34,357 bases of DNA from Streptomyces apricus (GTDB taxonomy: Bacteria; Actinomycetota; Actinomycetes; Streptomycetales; Streptomycetaceae), in contig NZ_VDFC01000004.1 of the NCBI RefSeq assembly GCF_008369065.1, positions 16,939-51,295 on the forward strand. The letters are read 5' to 3'. Positions within the stretch are counted from its first letter, which is position 1; each line of letters starts with the position of its first letter. The position numbers and the translations under genes were made by a program. The notes below the pieces were generated by a model, which saw only the letters and a program-made list of their open reading frames with translations, did no database searches and was not told the origin of the DNA. This document shows, one piece after another, positions 9,317 to 16,751 of the stretch.

Positions 9317-9713
9317 GCGGGACCTGAAGTTCCGGGCCGTCACGGCCTTCCAGCGGTGGGTGGCCAACCCGGTGAGCCGGCGGCTGCCGTTCCAGACGCT
9401 CGTCGAGACGACCGGCCGGACGTCCGGCCTGGAGCGGCGGACGCCGGTGGGCGGGCGGCGCGTCGGACAGCAGTTCTGGTTCGTCTCCGAGTACGGCGAG
9501 AAGTCGCAGTACGTGCGGAACATCCAGGCCGACCCGAGGGTACGGGTGCGCGTCGGTGGACGGTGGCACCACGGCACCGCCCACCTGCTGCCGGAGGACG
9601 ACCCCCGCGCCCGCCTGAAGTCGCTGCCGCGGCTCAACAGCGGCGCGGTCCGGGCGTTCGGCACGAGCCTGTTGACGATCAGGGTCGATCTCGACCCCGA
9701 CCCGGCCGGCTGA
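9306..9713 (+). CDS. Deazaflavin-dependent nitroreductase / quinone reductase (DDN) family protein
   Basis: A 135-residue protein of the split beta-barrel F420-dependent (DDN-like) family. It shows VETTGRTSGLERRTPV near residues 33-48 (the usual TTGRKSG..R.TPL motif), then QQFWFVSEYG and YVRNIQADPRVRVRVGGRWHHGTAH. Relatives reduce quinones or nitro compounds using F420H2. ATG 9306 is preceded by GGAGGGG 10 bases upstream, inside the DUF397 gene, and the first 11 bases overlap that gene. An open frame runs much further upstream but only as an out-of-frame shadow of the XRE gene. Its presence in this regulatory operon, and fbiC 6.4 kb away, are both worth noting. Confidence 0.85.
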   Translation: MPRERDLKFRAVTAFQRWVANPVSRRLPFQTLVETTGRTSGLERRTPVGGRRVGQQFWFVSEYGEKSQYVRNIQADPRVRVRVGGRWHHGTAHLLPEDDPRARLKSLPRLNSGAVRAFGTSLLTIRVDLDPDPAG

Positions 9714-9777
9714 GTCCGCGCCTCGGCGTGCCGGGCGGGGCCGGGCGAGGGCCAGGCGAGGGCCGGGCGTGTCCCTG

Positions 9778-10422
9778 CTAGTCCTTGCCCGTTGCGGCGA
9801 TCGTGATGCCCAGGCCGATCATCGTGACGCCGCCGGCTCCGCCGACCAGGGCGAGCCGTCGCGGTGAGCCGGCGAACCAGTGCCGTGCGGCCGCCGCGCC
9901 CAGGCCCCACACGCTGTCCGACGCCAGGGCGATGAGGTTGAAGACCAGGCCGAGCAGCAGCATCTGCGCCATGACGTGGCCCTGGCCGCGGTCGACGAAC
10001 TGCGGCAGCACGGCCGCGAAGAACACGATCGTCTTCGGGTTGGCCACCCCGACCGCGAACCCCTCCCACAGCGTCCGCAGACCGCTGTGCGCGGGCCCGT
10101 CACCGGTGAACGCCGCGGACAGCGCCCCGCGACGGCGTACCGCCTTCACCCCCAGGTAGACGAGGTACGCCGCGCCCACGAGCTTCAGCGTCGTGAAGAC
10201 GACCACCGAGCGCTCCACGACCGCCCCGACGCCGAGCGCCACGGCCACGACCAGGACGTACGCGCCCAGCGTGTTCCCCACCACCGTGGTCAGCGCGGCC
10301 CGGCGTCCCTGCGCGAGCGCCCGGCCGACCACGAACAGCACGCTCGGGCCGGGGACCACGATCAGCAGGAACGACATGGCCGCGAAGGCGAGCAACCGGT
10401 CTGTGGACACCATGCCGACCAT
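9778..10422 (-). CDS. LysE/RhtB-family amino-acid exporter
   Basis: A 214-residue integral membrane protein with about six hydrophobic segments. Family motifs are PGPSVLFVVGRALAQGRRAAL near residues 24-44, the GAAYLVYLGVKAVRRR segment near 82-97, and GFAVGVANPKTIVFFAAVLPQF near 121-142. The family exports lysine, arginine, homoserine, threonine or related compounds, but the substrate cannot be assigned. The first ATG is at 10422, with a second in-frame ATG at 10413; either could be used. It converges on the nitroreductase gene. The inverted repeat TTTTCC-N10-GGAAAA (10455-10476) lies 33-54 bases upstream and could be part of its control region. Confidence 0.92.
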   Translation of the reverse strand: MVGMVSTDRLLAFAAMSFLLIVVPGPSVLFVVGRALAQGRRAALTTVVGNTLGAYVLVVAVALGVGAVVERSVVVFTTLKLVGAAYLVYLGVKAVRRRGALSAAFTGDGPAHSGLRTLWEGFAVGVANPKTIVFFAAVLPQFVDRGQGHVMAQMLLLGLVFNLIALASDSVWGLGAAAARHWFAGSPRRLALVGGAGGVTMIGLGITIAATGKD

Positions 10423-10652
10423 CGTGGCCCCGCGCGCCGACCGGTCTCCAGCGGTTTTCCGGGAGGCGGCGGAAAAGGAGTGGAGCGGTGCCGCCGTGCG
10501 CCCCTACCGTGCTGCCCGACCGAACTCCCAGGCGAGGACGTGCCCTTGTACACCGTGTGAGACCCCCCGAGTGCTGATCCGTCGCGCGTCGCCGCAAGTG
10601 CGCCGCGCTGCTTTCCGCTGCGGTCTTCTCACACTGGAACCGGTGTATCTCC

Positions 10653-11222
10653 GTGCTGCTCGAAAACTGGGTGGTCCTGCCCACCTGCCTGCCGCTCGTC
10701 CGCCGCCGCTGCCGCCCGTGCGGGGCGGGGCACTTCCGGACGAGCGGGAAATTCCGCGTCAACGCCCACCACAAGCTCCTCGACGTCTGGCTCCTCGCGC
10801 TCTGCACGACCTGCGGGGAGACCACGAAGCTCACCGTCCTGGAACGGGTGAACGTGCGCTCCGTACGCCCCGGACTGCTGGACCGGCTGCACGCCAACGA
10901 CCCCGGTCTGGCGGCCGAGTTGCTCCAGGACCCGGTCGTACGGCGCCGCAACCGCATCGCCCTGGACTGGTCCGGCGCCTGGCGTCTCGACACCGGCGCA
11001 CCGGCGCACGGGGACCGCTCGGCACACGTGGACCACGGGGCGCTCGACGTCTCGGTGCGGTTCGCGGCCGAGATCCCCGTCCGGCCGCTGCGGCTGATCG
11101 CCGAGGGGTGCGGTCTGCCGCGGGCCGAGGTGGCGAGACTGCTGGCGGAGGGGAAGCTCGTCTCCGCCGTCCGGCTGGGCGGCAGGCTCTGCGTCGACTT
11201 CACGTTCACGCTCAAGCGCTGA
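10653..11222 (+). CDS. DUF1062 domain protein
   Basis: A 189-residue protein matching DUF1062: WVVLPTCLPLVRRRCRPCG near the start, SGKFRVNAHHKLLDVWLLALC at about residues 31-51, and a CTTCGE knuckle. The two CxxC pairs (about residues 20-23 and 51-54) suggest a zinc ribbon. The C-terminal half (RLIAEGCGLPRAEVARLLAEGKL) resembles an S4-like or small helical RNA/DNA-binding fold, but this is weak. Function is unknown. The GTG at 10653 has a poor ribosome binding site, and no better start was seen before the frame closes. The 230 bases between it and the LysE start hold only weak inverted repeats. Confidence 0.75.
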   Translation: MLLENWVVLPTCLPLVRRRCRPCGAGHFRTSGKFRVNAHHKLLDVWLLALCTTCGETTKLTVLERVNVRSVRPGLLDRLHANDPGLAAELLQDPVVRRRNRIALDWSGAWRLDTGAPAHGDRSAHVDHGALDVSVRFAAEIPVRPLRLIAEGCGLPRAEVARLLAEGKLVSAVRLGGRLCVDFTFTLKR

Positions 11223-11243
11223 CCCGGACCGCCTCGGCCCCAT

Positions 11244-11276
11244 GGGCCCGTCCGGCACGATCCGCCGGGCGGGCCC
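11244..11276. terminator. Bidirectional hairpin between convergent genes
   Basis: GGGCCCGTCCGGC (11244-11256) pairs with GCCGGGCGGGCCC (11264-11276) across a 7-base loop: 13 base pairs with one T-G wobble. It sits between the ends of the DUF1062 gene and the chimeric ORF. There is no T-run, as is usual for Streptomyces terminators. A second small hairpin, CTAGGG-N5-CCCTAG (11293-11309), overlaps the chimeric ORF's stop codon. Confidence 0.6.
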
Positions 11277-11305
11277 GTACCTCACCGCACCGCTAGGGCC
11301 CTTCC

Positions 11306-12109
11306 CTAGGACCCTTCCCGCCAGATGGTCATGTCCAGGGTGAGGAAGGCGATGTCCGGCAGCGCGGTCGACTTCACCTGGACCACGAGCAGCGCGATGT
11401 CCCCGGAGGAGTGCTTGACGCATATCTCCGTACCGGCCGCCGCGGCCGCCAGGGGGAGGACGCGGTGGCGGGACTTGTTCTTCTCGGCGCCGGAGAGGAT
11501 CAGGCGGCACATGTCGAGGGTCGTCCCCGGTTCGGCGAACATCATGACGAGCAGACTGGTGTCGCTCTCCAGCTCGCAACTGGGGTCCTTGCAGTTGAAA
11601 CGGATGTCCCCCTTACGGTCCTCGCGGCTGATCGGCTCCTTGAAACTCAGCGAGGTCTTGGCGTCCAGCCACTGCTGGGCGTGCGCCTCCGGCCTCGGCC
11701 GGTCGGAGGCGGTCGCCAGGGGGTCCACGTCCTGCGACGTCCGCCCGCCGGCACCTGCCGTTCCCCCCGTCTCCGCCTCCGCGTCCGTGTCCGCGTCCGT
11801 CTCCGTCCCGGAGGCCCGTCCGGTCGACCGCGAGGACGCCGACGGGCCGGACGCCGAAGACGGACTTTTACCCCGGTCACCGAGCCGGTTCCCCGCCTCC
11901 AGCGCCGTCCAGGTCGCGCCCGCCAGCAGCAGCGCCCCCGCCGTCGCGACGGCCGTGACCAGCCTGGCCCGTCGCCGCCGGTCCGGCCCTTCGCCCCTCC
12001 CCGTGGGCTGCGTCGGCGGCGGCGCCCACGGATTCTGCTGCGGGTGCGGTGCCTGCTGGTGCGGGTGTCCGAGCAACGGCAGCGTGTGGACCGGGGTGGG
12101 GTCGTTCAC
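11306..12109 (-). CDS. Alternative start: membrane-anchored protein with extracytoplasmic domain
   Basis: If the second half of the chimeric frame is expressed on its own, GTG at 12109 gives a 267-residue protein beginning MNDPTPVHTLPLLG. It has a His/Gln/Pro-rich head, a basic stop-transfer patch, a single membrane span, an acidic Thr/Asp/Glu linker (TETDADTDAEAE) and a soluble C-terminal domain with Cys pairs in FNCKDPSCELE and LDMC...TEIC. No family or function is recognised. No convincing ribosome binding site precedes this GTG, which fits its original upstream region having been lost or translation being driven from the ALDH start. Confidence 0.5.
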   Translation of the reverse strand: MNDPTPVHTLPLLGHPHQQAPHPQQNPWAPPPTQPTGRGEGPDRRRRARLVTAVATAGALLLAGATWTALEAGNRLGDRGKSPSSASGPSASSRSTGRASGTETDADTDAEAETGGTAGAGGRTSQDVDPLATASDRPRPEAHAQQWLDAKTSLSFKEPISREDRKGDIRFNCKDPSCELESDTSLLVMMFAEPGTTLDMCRLILSGAEKNKSRHRVLPLAAAAAGTEICVKHSSGDIALLVVQVKSTALPDIAFLTLDMTIWREGS

Positions 12110-12727
12110 GACGCCCGGCGGCACGCCCGCCGCCTCCAGCGCCCCGGCCATCCGGTACACCGAGAGCGGGTCCTGCGGGGCGGGCTTCACGACCACCGTG
12201 TTGCCCGTCGCCAGGGCCGGCGCGATCTTGCCCGCCGGGTTCGCCCACGGGTTGTTGTACGAGGTGATGCAGGTGACCACGCCGACCGGCCGGCGCACGG
12301 CGAGGGCGCCGAGGACCGCGGCCCCGCCGAACGGGCCCGCCTCGTTGACCTGCGGCGGCAGCGGCTCCTCGACGGGCTCCACGCGCGCGTAGCGCCGGAA
12401 ACGGGCCGCCCCGACCCCCACCTGCATCCCGCGCGCGGTGGCGGTGGTCGCGCCGGTCTCCGCCTGCGCCAGTTCCGCGTGCGCGACGAGGTCGCGGCGG
12501 ATGGCGTCGGCCGCCCGGCCCAGGACGGCGGCCCGTTCCTCGGGGGACGTGCGCGACCAGGACCGGAAGGCCTCGCGGGCCGCGGCCGCCGCCGCGTGCA
12601 CCTGCTCCCGCGAGGCCTCCGGGGCCGCGCCCACGACCTCCTCGGTCGCCGGGTCGATCACCTCGTAGTGGCCGCCGTCCGGCTCCACCCACGAGCCGCC
12701 GATGAACAGCCGTTGGTCATCACTCAC
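11306..12727 (-). CDS. Chimeric ORF: truncated aldehyde dehydrogenase fused to a membrane-anchored protein
   Basis: A 473-codon frame made of two unrelated parts. Residues 1-208 are the N-terminal half of an NAD-dependent aldehyde dehydrogenase, from LFIGGSW to the Rossmann segment KPAPQDPLSVYRMAGALEAAG and PPGVVN. Family members continue about 270 residues further, with the catalytic Glu and Cys; these are absent. From DPTPVHTLPLLG onward the protein has a Pro/Gln-rich cytoplasmic segment, a basic patch RRRRAR, one membrane span (VTAVATAGALLLAGATW, about 255-271), a Ser/Thr/Asp/Glu-rich linker and a C-terminal domain of about 140 residues with four cysteines. A GTG at 12109 (Val207) would begin this second protein as MNDPTPV. 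The ALDH part can have no dehydrogenase activity. A deletion fusing two genes is the simplest reading. Confidence 0.75.
   Translation of the reverse strand: MSDDQRLFIGGSWVEPDGGHYEVIDPATEEVVGAAPEASREQVHAAAAAAREAFRSWSRTSPEERAAVLGRAADAIRRDLVAHAELAQAETGATTATARGMQVGVGAARFRRYARVEPVEEPLPPQVNEAGPFGGAAVLGALAVRRPVGVVTCITSYNNPWANPAGKIAPALATGNTVVVKPAPQDPLSVYRMAGALEAAGVPPGVVNDPTPVHTLPLLGHPHQQAPHPQQNPWAPPPTQPTGRGEGPDRRRRARLVTAVATAGALLLAGATWTALEAGNRLGDRGKSPSSASGPSASSRSTGRASGTETDADTDAEAETGGTAGAGGRTSQDVDPLATASDRPRPEAHAQQWLDAKTSLSFKEPISREDRKGDIRFNCKDPSCELESDTSLLVMMFAEPGTTLDMCRLILSGAEKNKSRHRVLPLAAAAAGTEICVKHSSGDIALLVVQVKSTALPDIAFLTLDMTIWREGS
12110..12727 (-). pseudogene. Aldehyde dehydrogenase, 5' remnant (catalytic half missing)
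   Basis: Codons 1-206 of an aldehyde dehydrogenase, ending just after the coenzyme-binding beta-alpha-beta unit. No stop codon or frameshift breaks it; it runs directly into an unrelated coding sequence. It lies 37 bases downstream of the D-aminoacylase-like amidohydrolase on the same strand, so the ancestral gene was probably the last gene of the catabolic series (12765-19028). Confidence 0.7.
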
Positions 12728-12764
12728 CTGTCCCCCGCACCCTCCGCGTCATCGCGTCACCACG

Positions 12765-14534
12765 TCACCGCGTGCCCACCGTGCGCGTGTCCCGGCCCGA
12801 CCGCAGCACCCGGCCGGGCACCGCCCCGGTCACCACGTCGTCCCGTATCGACTCCACGCCGTTGACCCACACGGCCCGGATCCCGACGGCCTTCGAGTCG
12901 AGGCGCGGACTGTCCCCCGGCAGGTCGTGCACCAGGGTGGCCTTGCCGGCGTCGATGCGCTCCGGGTCGAAGAGCACCAGATCCGCATGGAAACCCTCCG
13001 TGATCCGGCCGCGCTCCCGGAGCCCGAAGAGCCGGGCCGGGTCGTCCGTGAGCATCTGCACCGCCCGCTCCAGCGGCACCAGCCTGCGGCCCCGCAGGCA
13101 GTCGCCGAGGAACCGGGTCGTGTACGGGGCGCCGCACATCCGGTCCAGGTGGGCGCCCGCGTCCGAGCCGCCGAGCAGCACGTCCTCGTGCCGCCACGTC
13201 TCCCGGCGCAGGGCCCACGAGTCCGGGTCGTTGTCGGTCGGCATGGGCCACAGGACCGTACGCAGCCCGTCCTCGGCGCAGATCTCCACGATGCACTCGA
13301 AGGGCTCCTGGCCCCGCTCGGCCGCGATGTCCCGCACGACCCGCCCGGTGAGGCCCTCGTTGCGCGCGCTGTACGTGTCGCCGATGACGTACCGCCCGAA
13401 GTCGGCGAGGCGGCGGAAGACGCCGGCCTCCTTCGAGGCGGCCCGCCGCAGCATCCCGGCCCGGACGCCGGGGTCCCGGAGCCGGGCGATCCGCTCGGGC
13501 ACGGGGAGGCCCAGGACCTCGCCCCAGCCGGGGATGAGGTTGAGGGCGCAGAAGGTGCCCAGCGACATGTTCATCGGGGTGAGGATCGGCATGGTCAGGG
13601 CGACGACCCTGCCGCCCGCCTTGCGCGCCCGCTCGCTCGCCAGGAGCTGGCGGGGCACGCGCTCGGGGACGGCGGCGTCGATGGTCAGGACGTTCCAGTT
13701 CAGGGGCCGGCCGGCCGCCGCGCTCATCTCCGTGAACAGCTCGATCTCGGCGTCGCTGAACCGGTCCAGGCACCCGGCCACGATCGCTTCGATCTGCGTG
13801 CCCTCGTGCTCGCCGACCGCCCGCGACAGCGCCAGCAGCTCGGCGGGGCGCGCGTGCCGGGAGGCGACCGGCCGCCCGTCGCCGTCGGAGTGGGTGGAGG
13901 ACTGGGTGGTGGAGAAGCCCCAGGCGCCGGCGTCCATCGCCTCGTGCAGCAGCCGGACGACCGCCGCGAGCTGCTCCTCGTCCGGCTGTCCGCCGACCGC
14001 GTCGGGGCCCATGACGTGCCGGCGGAGCGCGCAGTGGCCCACCATGAAGCCGGCGTTGACCGCGATCCGTCCTTCGAGGGCGTCCAGGTACTCGCCGAAG
14101 CCGTGCCAGTTCCAGGGCGCGCCCTGCTCCAGCGCGACCAGGGACATCCCCTCGACCTTGGACATCATCCGCCGCGTGTAGTCGGCGTCCTCGGGCCGCG
14201 CGGGGTTGAGGGGGGCGAGGGTGAAGCCGCAGTTGCCGCCCGCGACCGTCGTCACGCCGTGGTTGAGGGACGGTGTCGCGTACGGGTCCCAGAAGAGCTG
14301 GGCGTCGTAGTGCGTGTGGGGGTCCACGAACCCGGGCGCGAGCACGAGCCCGCGCGCGTCCTCACGCGTCCGGGCCGCCTCACCGACGCCCTGGGCCCCA
14401 TCGCCAGCGCCCCCGGCCCCGCCCGTCTCCCGGACCACGGCGATCCGGCCGTCCCGGATGCCCACGTCGGCGACGAAGGCCTCCCGGCCCGACCCGTCGA
14501 CCACGGTCGCGCCCTCGATCAGATGGTCGAGCAC
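12765..14534 (-). CDS. Amidohydrolase, N-acyl-D-amino-acid deacylase-like
   Basis: A 589-residue metal-dependent amidohydrolase of the D-aminoacylase type. The N-terminal beta domain (MLDHLIEGATVVDGSG) is followed by the metal motif APGFVDPHTHYDAQLFWDP near residues 66-84, GNCGFTLAPL near 100-109, and a C-terminal GGSDAGAHLDRMCGAPYTTRFL segment with the catalytic Asp. The end (RGRITEGFHADLVLFDPE) is typical. Characterised relatives hydrolyse N-acyl-D-amino acids, but in clusters with acyl-CoA genes the substrate is usually unknown. A Gly/Ala-rich insertion (GGAGGAGDGAQGVGEAA, about 38-54) looks lineage-specific. The start is GTG 14534 with AAGGGGA upstream. It lies 105 bases downstream of a luciferase-like oxidoreductase, with an intergenic repeat between them. 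Confidence 0.9.
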   Translation of the reverse strand: MLDHLIEGATVVDGSGREAFVADVGIRDGRIAVVRETGGAGGAGDGAQGVGEAARTREDARGLVLAPGFVDPHTHYDAQLFWDPYATPSLNHGVTTVAGGNCGFTLAPLNPARPEDADYTRRMMSKVEGMSLVALEQGAPWNWHGFGEYLDALEGRIAVNAGFMVGHCALRRHVMGPDAVGGQPDEEQLAAVVRLLHEAMDAGAWGFSTTQSSTHSDGDGRPVASRHARPAELLALSRAVGEHEGTQIEAIVAGCLDRFSDAEIELFTEMSAAAGRPLNWNVLTIDAAVPERVPRQLLASERARKAGGRVVALTMPILTPMNMSLGTFCALNLIPGWGEVLGLPVPERIARLRDPGVRAGMLRRAASKEAGVFRRLADFGRYVIGDTYSARNEGLTGRVVRDIAAERGQEPFECIVEICAEDGLRTVLWPMPTDNDPDSWALRRETWRHEDVLLGGSDAGAHLDRMCGAPYTTRFLGDCLRGRRLVPLERAVQMLTDDPARLFGLRERGRITEGFHADLVLFDPERIDAGKATLVHDLPGDSPRLDSKAVGIRAVWVNGVESIRDDVVTGAVPGRVLRSGRDTRTVGTR

Positions 14535-14585
14535 CGGATCCCCTTCCCTTCCTGCACTTTTCGGTCTGCGGCCGGCGACCCCACC

Positions 14586-14637
14586 AAGGGGCGCGGGGAA
14601 CTGCGCGACAAGCCACGACGGAGCCGCAGCCGACGAC
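14586..14637 (-). repeat. Streptomyces intergenic repeat, copy 1
   Basis: AAGGGGCGCGGGGAACTG followed by CGCGAC, AGCCACGACGGAGCCGCAGCC. The core GGGGCGCGGGGAAC recurs at 16710-16723 and, reversed, at about 17763-17779. From memory this sequence is dispersed at gene ends in many Streptomyces genomes. It lies after the stop of the oxidoreductase (14640) and before the amidohydrolase start (14534). Confidence 0.7.
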
Positions 14638-14639
14638 GC

Positions 14640-15758
14640 TCAGGCCGTTCCGCGGAACCGCGTAGTCCGGTGGACCGGATCCGTGTCGATCTTCGGGACG
14701 ACGTGCTCCCCGATCAGCCGGATCGTCCGCAGCGTCTCCTCCTTCGGCACCCCGACCGGCAGCCCGAACGACAGCTGATCGGCGCCGGCCTGCTCCCACC
14801 GCTTGCACTGCGTGAGCACCTCGTCCGGGTCCCCGCAGATCAGCAGCTCCTCGGCGATGAGGAGTTCGACCAGCTCCTCGGTGTACTCGGGCAGCGTGTC
14901 CGGCCACACCGGGAACCCCTCGGGCCGCGGGAACGTGTCGTGGTAGCGGAAGACGAGCGAGGGCAGATAGTGCAGCCCGCCCGCCACGGCGACCCGTACC
15001 GCCTCGGCGTGCGTCGGCGCGCAGATCGCCGTCGTCGTCACCATCACGTTGTCGTTGACGAAGTCCCCGACCGGCTCCGCCTCGACGACGGCCGTCTTGT
15101 ACTGCTCCAGCACCCACTCCATGTCGGAGACCTTCTGCACGCTGAAGCCGAGCACCCCGAGCCCCTTGCGGGCGGCCATCGCGTACGAGGGCGGCGACCC
15201 GGCGGCGTACCACATGGCGGGGTGCGACTTCCCGTACGGCTTCGGCAGGATCTTGCGGGGCGGGAGCTGCCAGTGCTTGCCCTGGAAGCCGACGTACTCG
15301 TCCTGGAGCCACATCTTCGGGAACTCGGCGATGGTCTCCTCCCAGATCTCCTTGGTGTGGTTCATGTCGGTCACACCAGGGATGAACCCGAGGATCTCGT
15401 GGCTTCCCGCGCCCCGCCCGCTGCCGAACTCGAACCGCCCCTCGCTGAGGTGGTCGAGCATGGCGACCTTCTCGGCGACCTTGACCGGGTGGTTGACCTG
15501 GGCGAGCGGGTTGAAGATGCCGGAGCCCAGGTGGATGCGCTCGGTCGCGTGGGCCAGGTAGCCGAGGAAGACGTCGTTCGCGGAGAGGTGCGAGTACTCC
15601 TCCAGGAAGTGGTGCTCGGACGCCCAGGCGTACTTGAACCCGGACCGGTCCGCCTCGATGACGTACTCGGTCTCCTCCATCAGCGCCTTGTGCTCGGCGA
15701 GCGGATCGGTCTCGGCCCGCTTGCCCACGTACCCCTGTACGAAGAGCCCGAATTCCAC
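14640..15758 (-). CDS. LLM-class flavin/F420-dependent oxidoreductase
   Basis: A 372-residue bacterial-luciferase-like TIM-barrel enzyme. Family features are MEFGLFVQGYVG, FKYAWASEHHFLEEYSHLS near residues 41-59, IHLGSGIFNPLAQVNHPVKVAEKVAMLDHLSEGRFEFGSGRGAGSHE in the first half (cofactor site), and a C-terminal AEELLICGDPDEV segment. Length and sequence fit FMN-dependent alkanal/alkane-type monooxygenases as well as F420 enzymes; the cofactor is not certain. GTG 15758 is the start, with a modest GGGGA upstream. The 138 bases upstream hold two CTGACG-type inverted repeats, so this gene probably heads its own transcript, continuing into the amidohydrolase and ALDH remnant. Confidence 0.88.
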   Translation of the reverse strand: MEFGLFVQGYVGKRAETDPLAEHKALMEETEYVIEADRSGFKYAWASEHHFLEEYSHLSANDVFLGYLAHATERIHLGSGIFNPLAQVNHPVKVAEKVAMLDHLSEGRFEFGSGRGAGSHEILGFIPGVTDMNHTKEIWEETIAEFPKMWLQDEYVGFQGKHWQLPPRKILPKPYGKSHPAMWYAAGSPPSYAMAARKGLGVLGFSVQKVSDMEWVLEQYKTAVVEAEPVGDFVNDNVMVTTTAICAPTHAEAVRVAVAGGLHYLPSLVFRYHDTFPRPEGFPVWPDTLPEYTEELVELLIAEELLICGDPDEVLTQCKRWEQAGADQLSFGLPVGVPKEETLRTIRLIGEHVVPKIDTDPVHRTTRFRGTA

Positions 15759-15791
15759 GGAGGTTCACCGTCCCCTGCTCGCCCGTCCGCA

Positions 15792-15810
15792 ATCTGACGA
15801 ACCGTCAGAT
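15792..15810. promoter_or_regulatory. Operator copy A: ATCTGACG-AAC-CGTCAGAT
   Basis: A perfect 8-bp inverted repeat with a 3-base centre, 34 bases upstream of the oxidoreductase start at 15758. It is the longest and most symmetrical of the TGAC-N5-GTCA copies in this window. Its position fits a repressor overlapping the promoter. Confidence 0.7.
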
Positions 15811-15870
15811 CGACCTGCCGCCGACTGTGGCACCGCACCCCCGGAGCGTCAAGAGCCGATGGATGAATAA

Positions 15871-15885
15871 CTGACGCTCCGTCAA
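15871..15885. promoter_or_regulatory. Operator copy B: CTGACG-CTC-CGTCAA
   Basis: Second copy in the same intergenic region, 80 bases from copy A, with 5-bp perfect arms (TGACG/CGTCA). It lies just beyond the SDR stop codon and upstream of the oxidoreductase promoter region. Confidence 0.6.
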
Positions 15886-15896
15886 TCACCCTCGTC

Positions 15897-16679
15897 TCAC
15901 CTGGCGCTGACGCCCGCCAGCCATCCCCCGTCGATCACGAACGGCTGGCCGGTGACGTAGGAGGACTCCTCGCAGGACAGGAAGAGGGCGAGCCGGGCCA
16001 CCTCCTCGGCCCTGCCGATGCGGCCGAGCGGGACGAGCTTGCGGTAGAACCGGGCGACGGCCTCCGAGCCCGCCTCGGGGTCCGCCGCCGGGTCGAGCAG
16101 GGCCGGGTTGCTCATGGCGGTGTCGATCGCGCCGGGGCAGACGGCGTTGACGCGGATGCCCTGGGGGGCCAGTTCCAGCGCGGCCACGCGCGTGAGGCCG
16201 ACGATCGCGTGCTTGGTCGCGCTGTACGCGCCGACGTACGCCATGCCGGTGAGCCCGGTGTACGAGGCGGTGTTGACGACGGTGCCGCCGCCGGCCGCCG
16301 CGATCTCGGGGGCCAGGGTCTTGATGCCGAGGAAGACGCCGACCTGGTTGACCCGCACGATCTGCAGGAACTCTTCGAGGGGGGTGTCGACGAGGGCGTT
16401 GAAGCGCAGGATGCCGGCGTTGTTGACCAGTCCGTCGACCTTCCCGAACGCGTCCCGGGCGACCGTCGCCGCGGCCGCCCAGTCCTCCTCCCGGCCCACG
16501 TCGAGGTGGACGTACCGGGCCCGGGGCCCCAGCTCCTTGGCGAGGGTCTCCCCCTGCTCGTCGAGCACGTCGGCGACCACCACCGCGGCCCCTTCGGCGA
16601 CGAAGAGCCGCGCCTCCTGCTCGCCCTGCCCCCGGGCCGCCCCGGTGACCACCACGACCCGCCCGTCCAACCGACCCAT
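15897..16679 (-). CDS. SDR-family oxidoreductase, 3-alpha/20-beta-hydroxysteroid dehydrogenase-like
   Basis: A 260-residue classical short-chain dehydrogenase. It has the coenzyme motif TGAARGQG (residues 12-19), an acidic ADVLDEQG turn after strand 2 that favours NAD, NNAG (near 86-89), catalytic Ser in NTASYTGLTG, and YSATK (near 153-157). Overall similarity, including RYVHLDVGREEDWAAA and SSYVTGQPFVIDGGW, is to the Streptomyces 3-alpha(20-beta)-hydroxysteroid dehydrogenase group, which is known to act on steroid keto/hydroxyl groups; many relatives have other substrates. GGGAG is 5 bases before ATG 16679. It is the third gene of the minus-strand series that starts at 19028. Confidence 0.92.
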   Translation of the reverse strand: MGRLDGRVVVVTGAARGQGEQEARLFVAEGAAVVVADVLDEQGETLAKELGPRARYVHLDVGREEDWAAAATVARDAFGKVDGLVNNAGILRFNALVDTPLEEFLQIVRVNQVGVFLGIKTLAPEIAAAGGGTVVNTASYTGLTGMAYVGAYSATKHAIVGLTRVAALELAPQGIRVNAVCPGAIDTAMSNPALLDPAADPEAGSEAVARFYRKLVPLGRIGRAEEVARLALFLSCEESSYVTGQPFVIDGGWLAGVSAR

Positions 16680-16699
16680 GACATCTCCCTCAGCAGAAG

Positions 16700-16723
16700 G
16701 CGCCCCGAAGGGGCGCGGGGAAC
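16700..16723 (-). repeat. Streptomyces intergenic repeat, copy 2 (with hairpin)
   Basis: GAAGGGGCGCGGGGAAC (16707-16723) is the same core as the copy at 14586. Here GCGCCCC-GAA-GGGGCGC (16700-16716) forms a 7-bp hairpin. It lies in the 72-base gap between the TIGR03619-like oxidoreductase and the SDR gene. Confidence 0.6.
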
Positions 16724-16751
16724 GGGGCGCGGAACCGCACCCAGGAGGCGC

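Noticed and set aside
10555..10634. Distant inverted repeat GTGTGAGA ... TCTCACAC upstream of the DUF1062 gene
   Set aside because: The 8-bp arms are 64 bases apart with no other support; likely chance.
12702..15797. Open frame of more than 1000 codons antisense to the amidohydrolase and oxidoreductase genes
   Set aside because: Same composition artefact; the minus-strand genes have full domain sets and proper ribosome binding sites.
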